A stretch of 64,000 bases of DNA from Amycolatopsis bartoniae (lineage in GTDB: Bacteria > Actinomycetota > Actinomycetes > Mycobacteriales > Pseudonocardiaceae): positions 129,501 to 193,500 of the forward strand of contig NZ_JACHWH010000003.1 of assembly GCF_014191255.1 (NCBI RefSeq), written 5' to 3'. This document shows positions 60,361 through 64,000 of this stretch, piece after piece. Within the stretch, counting starts at the first letter, position 1. Every line of letters begins with the position of its first letter. A program made the position numbers and the translations under genes. A model generated the notes under the pieces. The model was not told the origin of the DNA, ran no database searches, and saw only the letters and a program-made list of their open reading frames with translations.

Positions 60361-61884
60361 ATGAGGGCAGGGCCCAGTACCGGCTCCGTCGAGGTGCCCG
60401 CGCTCTCCCCGGCCCGCCGGGCCTGGACGGTCGGCGTCATGTGCACCGCGGTGGCGCTGGTGATCGCGATGGTCACGATCGTCAACACCGCGCTGCCCGC
60501 GCTGGCCGCCGACACCGGCGCGAGCCAGGCGCAGCAGACCTGGATCGTCGACGGGTACACGCTCGTGCTGGCCGCGCTCGTGCTGCCGATGGGCGCGCTC
60601 GGGGACCGCTACGGCCGCCGCGGTGTGCTCGTCATCGGGCTGGTCGTCTTCGCGCTGAGCTGCGCGGCGCCGCTGTTCGCCGTGTCGTCGGCCTGGCTGG
60701 TCGCGGCGCGGGCGCTCACCGGGCTGGGCGCGGCGATGATCATGCCCGCCACGCTGTCGATCATCAACGCGAGCTTCCCGCCGGAACGGCGCGGCCGCGC
60801 GATCGGCATCTGGGCCGCGGTGGCCGGCGTCGGCGGCCTGGGCGGGCTGGTGTTCGCCGGGCTGCTCCTGCAGCACTTCACGTGGCACTCGGTGTTCGTC
60901 GGGCCCGCCGTGCTGTCGGTCGTGCTGGCGGTCGCCTGCGCCACGGTGCCGACCTCGAAGGAGGCCGAGCGGCGGCGGTTCGACGTCGCCGGCGCCGTGC
61001 TCAGCGCGCTCGCGGTCGGGTCGCTGGTGTTCGGCATCCTGCGCGTCGCGGACCTGGGCTGGGGCAACGCGACGGTCCTGGGCACGATCGCCGCCGGACT
61101 CGTGCTGGGCGGGGTCTTCGCGTGGTTCGAGTCGCGCCACGACGCGCCGTTGCTGGACGTGCGGCTGTTCACCAACGCCGCGTTCGCGACCGGTTCGGTG
61201 TCGGTCACCGTGCAGTTCACGGCCGCGTTCGGGTCGCTGTTCGCGCTGGCGCAGTACCTCCAGCTGGTGCAGGGGTACTCGCCGCTGAAGTCCGGGCTGG
61301 TGCTGTGGCCGATCGCGGTGTCGTTGTTCCCGCTGTCGCTGGCATCGGCATACTTCGCCCGCAAGCTGGGGCTGCGCACGCTGACGTGCGCCGGGCTGCT
61401 GATCGTGATCGCCGGGGTGCTGCTGCTGGGGCGGCTCACGGCGGAAAGCGGTTACCCGGAGCTGGCGGTCGCGGTGTGCGTGCTGGGCGGCGGCCTCGGG
61501 CTGACCGCGCCTCCGGCCACCAGTGCGATCCTCGACAACGTGCCGCCGGGCAAGTACGGCGTCGCGTCCGCGGTCAACGACGCGACGCGGGAAGTCGGTG
61601 CGGCACTGGGGATCGCGCTCGCGGGCAGCGTGCTTTCGGCCAGCTACACCGGTTCCATGCACGCCTCGGCGGCGGCGCTCGCGCCCGGCGCGCGGGAGGC
61701 CGCGGAGGGTTCGCTGGCCGGTGCGCTGGCCGTCGCGGAACGGTCCGGTCCGGCGGGCGGGGCGCTGGCGGAGGCCGCGCGGGCCGCGTTCGCGGACGGC
61801 ATGTGGTACAGCCTGCTGGCGCTGGCGGGCATCGTGGCCGCGGGTGCGGTGGCGGCGGTGGTCCTCGGCAGGCGGGCGGGCTGA
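60361..61884 (+). CDS. MFS transporter, DHA2 (QacA/EmrB-like) drug exporter
   Basis: A 507-residue 14-helix exporter without the Ig tail seen in the two other DHA2 genes here. TM1 VTIVNTALPALAADTG, QQTWIVDGYTLVLAALVLPMGALGDRYGRRGVL (loop 2-3 motif), and GIWAAVAGVGGLGG in TM5 are typical. Near the end SAVNDATREVGAALGIALAG is the TM13 signature. ATG 60361, divergent from its likely TetR repressor; convergent with the second TetR gene (2-bp gap). Confidence 0.93.
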   Translation: MRAGPSTGSVEVPALSPARRAWTVGVMCTAVALVIAMVTIVNTALPALAADTGASQAQQTWIVDGYTLVLAALVLPMGALGDRYGRRGVLVIGLVVFALSCAAPLFAVSSAWLVAARALTGLGAAMIMPATLSIINASFPPERRGRAIGIWAAVAGVGGLGGLVFAGLLLQHFTWHSVFVGPAVLSVVLAVACATVPTSKEAERRRFDVAGAVLSALAVGSLVFGILRVADLGWGNATVLGTIAAGLVLGGVFAWFESRHDAPLLDVRLFTNAAFATGSVSVTVQFTAAFGSLFALAQYLQLVQGYSPLKSGLVLWPIAVSLFPLSLASAYFARKLGLRTLTCAGLLIVIAGVLLLGRLTAESGYPELAVAVCVLGGGLGLTAPPATSAILDNVPPGKYGVASAVNDATREVGAALGIALAGSVLSASYTGSMHASAAALAPGAREAAEGSLAGALAVAERSGPAGGALAEAARAAFADGMWYSLLALAGIVAAGAVAAVVLGRRAG

Positions 61885-61886
61885 AC

Positions 61887-62504
61887 TCAGCCGGTGCGGT
61901 CGGTGTGCGCGCTGCTGGGCGTGGGCCAGTCACCGGTGGTGTCGTATGTCAGTCCATTGAGGACGGTGTGGACCACGCGTTCGGTCTGGCGGCCGGCGTC
62001 GTCGAGGTGCACGAGCCCGTCGGCGAGCAGCACGGCCAGCCCGTGCACCGCGGGCCAGTACACGAAGTCCGCGCCCTCGCGGGCTTTCGCCGGGAGCCCG
62101 CCGCTCTCGACGAGCCGGTCGAGTCCGGCGATCAGGACGTCGTGCGGGTGCACCGCGTCGCTCGACCACTCCGGGCGCGTGCCGAACGCGAGCCGCGCCA
62201 CGGCGGGGTCTTCGACGGCCCAGCGCACGTAGGCGCGGCCGAGCGCCACCAGTCCTTCGCGGGGATCGGACGCGTTCTCGCACGCGTGCGCCAGGCGTTC
62301 GCCGAGCCGGGCGAGCACCCGGCCGGACAGGGCGCGCACCAGCGCGTCCCGGGACGCGAAGTGGTGGTAGGCGGCGCTGGGGCTGACGCCCACGCGTGCC
62401 GACGCCTCCCGCAGTGACCAGCCGTCGGCGCCGCGTTCGCGCACGAGCTCCTCCGCCGCGTCGAGCAGGGCCTCGCGGAGGTCTCCGTGGTGGTACTTCG
62501 TCAC
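61887..62504 (-). CDS. TetR family transcriptional regulator
   Basis: A 205-residue TetR regulator with the N-terminal signature YHHGDLREALLDAAEELV, helix-turn-helix WSLREASARVGVSPSAAYHHFASRDAL (about 29-55) and a TetR_C_13/WHG-like C-terminal domain (LAFGTRPEW, WPAVHGLAVLLADG). GTG start at 62504. Divergent from the MBL-fold hydrolase gene, with a pair of 17-bp direct repeats between them as likely binding sites. Confidence 0.92.
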   Translation of the reverse strand: MTKYHHGDLREALLDAAEELVRERGADGWSLREASARVGVSPSAAYHHFASRDALVRALSGRVLARLGERLAHACENASDPREGLVALGRAYVRWAVEDPAVARLAFGTRPEWSSDAVHPHDVLIAGLDRLVESGGLPAKAREGADFVYWPAVHGLAVLLADGLVHLDDAGRQTERVVHTVLNGLTYDTTGDWPTPSSAHTDRTG

Positions 62505-62515
62505 CGGGCGATCTT

Positions 62516-62571
62516 AACGCTGCTCAGATCGGTGCTAGGCTGACAGCGAATCTCAACACTGTTCAGATCGG
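62516..62571. promoter_or_regulatory. Pair of direct repeats, probable TetR binding sites
   Basis: AACGCTGCTCAGATCGG (62516-62532) and AACACTGTTCAGATCGG (62555-62571) match at 15 of 17 positions and are 39 bases apart start to start. Both lie in the 76-bp gap between the TetR gene and the MBL-fold gene, one near each start codon. Confidence 0.7.
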
Positions 62572-62580
62572 AGTCGTGTC

Positions 62581-63474
62581 GTGAGTGAAACCCCTGAGCT
62601 GCCCGACGGCCCGGCGCCGGTCGTGAGCGGGGAGCCGGTCGAGGTGGCCGAAGGCGTCTTCGTCATCCCCGACGGCCGCGTGGAGCTGGTGCCGAACGTC
62701 GGCATCGTCGTGGGGCGCGACGCCGCGCTGGTCGTCGACACCGGGCTGGGGCCCCGCAACGGCGCCACCGTGCTGTCGCAGGCGCGGCGGCTCGCGGGCG
62801 ACCGGCGGCTGTACCTGACCGTGACGCACTTCCACCCCGAGCACGGCTTCGGCGCGCAGGTGTTCAAGGGTGCCGCGACGATCGTCTACAACGCCGCCCA
62901 GCGCGAGGAACTGCGCCGGAAAGGCGCGGGGTACGTGCAGATGTTCTCGGGGCTGAACCCGGCCGTCGCGGCGGAGCTGCGGGACGTCGAGCTCGTGGCG
63001 CCGGACGTCGTCTTCGACCGGGAGGCGGAGCTGGACCTGGGCGGCCGGAAGGTGGTGCTGCGCCACGTCGGCCCGGCACACACCGCGTCCGACCAGGTGG
63101 TGCTCGTCGACGACCGGGTCCTGTTCGGCGGTGACCTGCTGGAGAACGGCATCTTCCCCATCGCGCCGTACTTCCCGCCGCACGACGTCGAGGTGGACGT
63201 CGCGGGGTGGATCGCCGTGCTCGGCGAGCTGCTCGCGCTGGCGCCGGAGGTCGTCGTGCCCGGCCACGGCGAGGTCACCGGGCCCGCGTTGATCCGGGAG
63301 GTGCGGGACTACCTGGCGCACGTGCGCGGGGAGGCGGTCCGGTTGCGCGAGGCCGGAGTGGCTGTGGACGAAGCGGCTGCCGCGGTGGAGAAGGACGCGC
63401 TGGAGCGGTGGGGCACCTGGGAGCGGCCGGAGTGGGTCGGGCTCGCCGTGCGGGCCTGTTACGCCGCGGAGTGA
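62581..63474 (+). CDS. MBL-fold metallo-hydrolase
   Basis: A 297-residue metallo-beta-lactamase-fold protein. The metal motif is THFHPEHGFG (near residue 81), where the usual Asp of HxHxDH is Glu. HVGPAHTASDQ (near 162), LFGGDLLENG and VVPGHGEVTG supply the remaining ligands. Similar proteins include lactonases, thioesterases and quinoprotein-linked hydrolases; the substrate is unknown. GTG start at 62581, controlled presumably by the divergent TetR. Followed 12 bp later by the S4-domain gene. Confidence 0.87.
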   Translation: MSETPELPDGPAPVVSGEPVEVAEGVFVIPDGRVELVPNVGIVVGRDAALVVDTGLGPRNGATVLSQARRLAGDRRLYLTVTHFHPEHGFGAQVFKGAATIVYNAAQREELRRKGAGYVQMFSGLNPAVAAELRDVELVAPDVVFDREAELDLGGRKVVLRHVGPAHTASDQVVLVDDRVLFGGDLLENGIFPIAPYFPPHDVEVDVAGWIAVLGELLALAPEVVVPGHGEVTGPALIREVRDYLAHVRGEAVRLREAGVAVDEAAAAVEKDALERWGTWERPEWVGLAVRACYAAE

Positions 63475-63486
63475 CAGAATGCGACC

Positions 63487-63852
63487 GTGGACTCGACTCG
63501 GGTGGACCGCTGGCTGTGGGCGGTGCGGCTGACCAAGACCCGGCCGGACGCGGCGGCCGCCTGCCGGGGCGGGCACGTGCGCGTCAATGACCGCCCGGCG
63601 AAGCCCGCGACGATGGTGTCGCCCGGTGACGAGATCCGGGCGCGCGTGGGGGACCGGACGCGGATCGTCGAGGTGGTGCGGGTGATCCAGAAGCGGGTGG
63701 GCGCGGCCGACGCGGCCACGTGCTACCTCGACCGCACCCCGGCGCCGCCACCCGAGGTGGTGGTGCCGGTCGCGCGCCGGGAGCGTGGCGCGGGCCGTCC
63801 GACGAAGCGGGACCGCCGGGTGCTGGACCGGTTCCGCTCCGGGCGGTTGTGA
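63487..63852 (+). CDS. RNA-binding S4 domain protein (Hsp15-like)
   Basis: A 121-residue protein: S4 RNA-binding domain (about 4-50: VDRWLWAVRLTKTRPDAAAACRGGHVRVND) followed by a strand-rich part and a basic tail (GRPTKRDRRVLDRFRSGRL). It matches the Hsp15 family, which binds stalled 50S subunits carrying peptidyl-tRNA. GTG start at 63487. Lies 12 bp after the MBL-fold gene, so may be cotranscribed, although a functional link is not evident. Confidence 0.92.
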   Translation: MDSTRVDRWLWAVRLTKTRPDAAAACRGGHVRVNDRPAKPATMVSPGDEIRARVGDRTRIVEVVRVIQKRVGAADAATCYLDRTPAPPPEVVVPVARRERGAGRPTKRDRRVLDRFRSGRL

Positions 63853-63854
63853 CC

Positions 63855-64000
63855 TCAGTAGGGCGCCAGGTGTTGTCCGGCGTACTCGCGGAAGGCGCTG
63901 ACCAGCCCGTTGTGGTCGTCTGACCGGGTGGCGAGGACGACGTGGGCGGGCTCGACGTCCTCGATCGGGACCGAGGTGAGGTCCGGGCGCAGCCCGGCGG
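63855..64000 (-). CDS. LysR-type regulator, C-terminal end (partial)
   Basis: Only the last 47 codons are inside the window; the gene continues past the right edge. The visible sequence, including PAHVVLATRSDDHNGLVSAF and ending REYAGQHLAPY, is typical of the final strand and helix of a LysR substrate-binding domain. The stop codon is 2 bases from that of the convergent S4-domain gene. Identity is provisional on so little sequence. Confidence 0.6.
   Translation of the reverse strand, partial: AGLRPDLTSVPIEDVEPAHVVLATRSDDHNGLVSAFREYAGQHLAPY

Noticed and set aside
1..64000. tRNA, rRNA, prophage, insertion sequence or integrase
   Set aside because: No transposase or integrase-like protein, terminal inverted repeats with target duplications, or tRNA-like cloverleaf was found on reading.

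Overview
The window is 64 kb of very GC-rich, densely packed bacterial DNA with many GTG and some TTG starts, small intergenic gaps and ATGA/GTGA-type overlaps. The gene content (Pap-type acyltransferases, F420-type luciferase-like oxidoreductases, an SAV2177/Methyltransf_19 methyltransferase, an LppX/LprG-like lipoprotein, many TetR/MarR/ArsR/LacI regulators, a DmdR/IdeR-type iron box) points to an actinomycete, most likely Pseudonocardiales (Amycolatopsis-like). That assignment is inference. No rRNA, tRNA, CRISPR array, prophage, insertion sequence or complete secondary-metabolite cluster was seen. About 62 protein genes are called; those at both edges are cut by the window.

Layout. 1-4.5 kb (minus): a TPP enzyme (PoxB-like, cut), and an acyl-CoA unit of CoA racemase, TesB thioesterase and crotonase. 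4.5-8.3 kb: a lipoprotein, then a minus-strand run of ArsR regulator, small GNAT protein, a SEFIR-domain protein and a VanX-like D-Ala-D-Ala dipeptidase. 8.3-12.5 kb: an MFS exporter broken by a 31-bp tandem duplication, MOSC and LysE proteins with a divergent LysR/ArgP-type regulator, then an ArsR regulator with a palindromic operator. 12.6-15.4 kb: two tandem PapA-like acyltransferases. 15.4-19.8 kb: CoA-transferase and M20 amidohydrolase, divergent from an Orn/Lys/Arg-decarboxylase-fold PLP enzyme, then a 2H phosphoesterase apparently starting at ATT. 19.9-23.3 kb: a small membrane protein, a 0.6-kb block of ~120-bp tandem repeats, and xylA with its ROK regulator.

23.3-30.4 kb: membrane proteins, a secreted RNase Sa-like guanyl ribonuclease, an SfnG/acyl-CoA-dehydrogenase-like pair for organosulfur oxidation, and a Tat-exported phospholipase C. 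31-33.8 kb: a MarR regulator with an operator over its promoter, driving an MFS exporter fused to three Ig-like repeats. 34-37 kb: an iron-box operon encoding an internally deleted siderophore-interacting protein, a PDR/VanB-type 2Fe-2S flavoreductase and a PPOX flavoprotein, behind a TetR gene. 38-48 kb: a LacI regulator with twin palindromic operators facing a tightly coupled catabolic operon (hydantoinase/oxoprolinase A and B, Gfo/Idh/MocA dehydrogenase, DadA-like FAD oxidase, MHS-type transporter, gamma-glutamyltransferase). This fits uptake and breakdown of a gamma-glutamyl, pyroglutamyl or cyclic amide compound. 48-50.3 kb holds a second MFS-Ig fusion with the same three-repeat tail.

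50.3-64 kb: AraC with a divergent aldo-keto reductase; two alpha/beta hydrolases; a secreted GH27 alpha-galactosidase behind a GntR/YtrA unit with a perfect operator; an F420-type oxidoreductase; a trans-sulfuration PLP enzyme behind TetR with a divergent drug exporter; TetR with a divergent MBL-fold hydrolase and an S4-domain protein; and the end of a LysR-type gene. The most unusual items are the SEFIR gene, the MFS-Ig fusions, the LacI/hydantoinase/GGT operon, the deleted SIP under iron control, the tandem Pap proteins, the tandem-repeat block and an over-represented palindrome TCCACWGTGGA.
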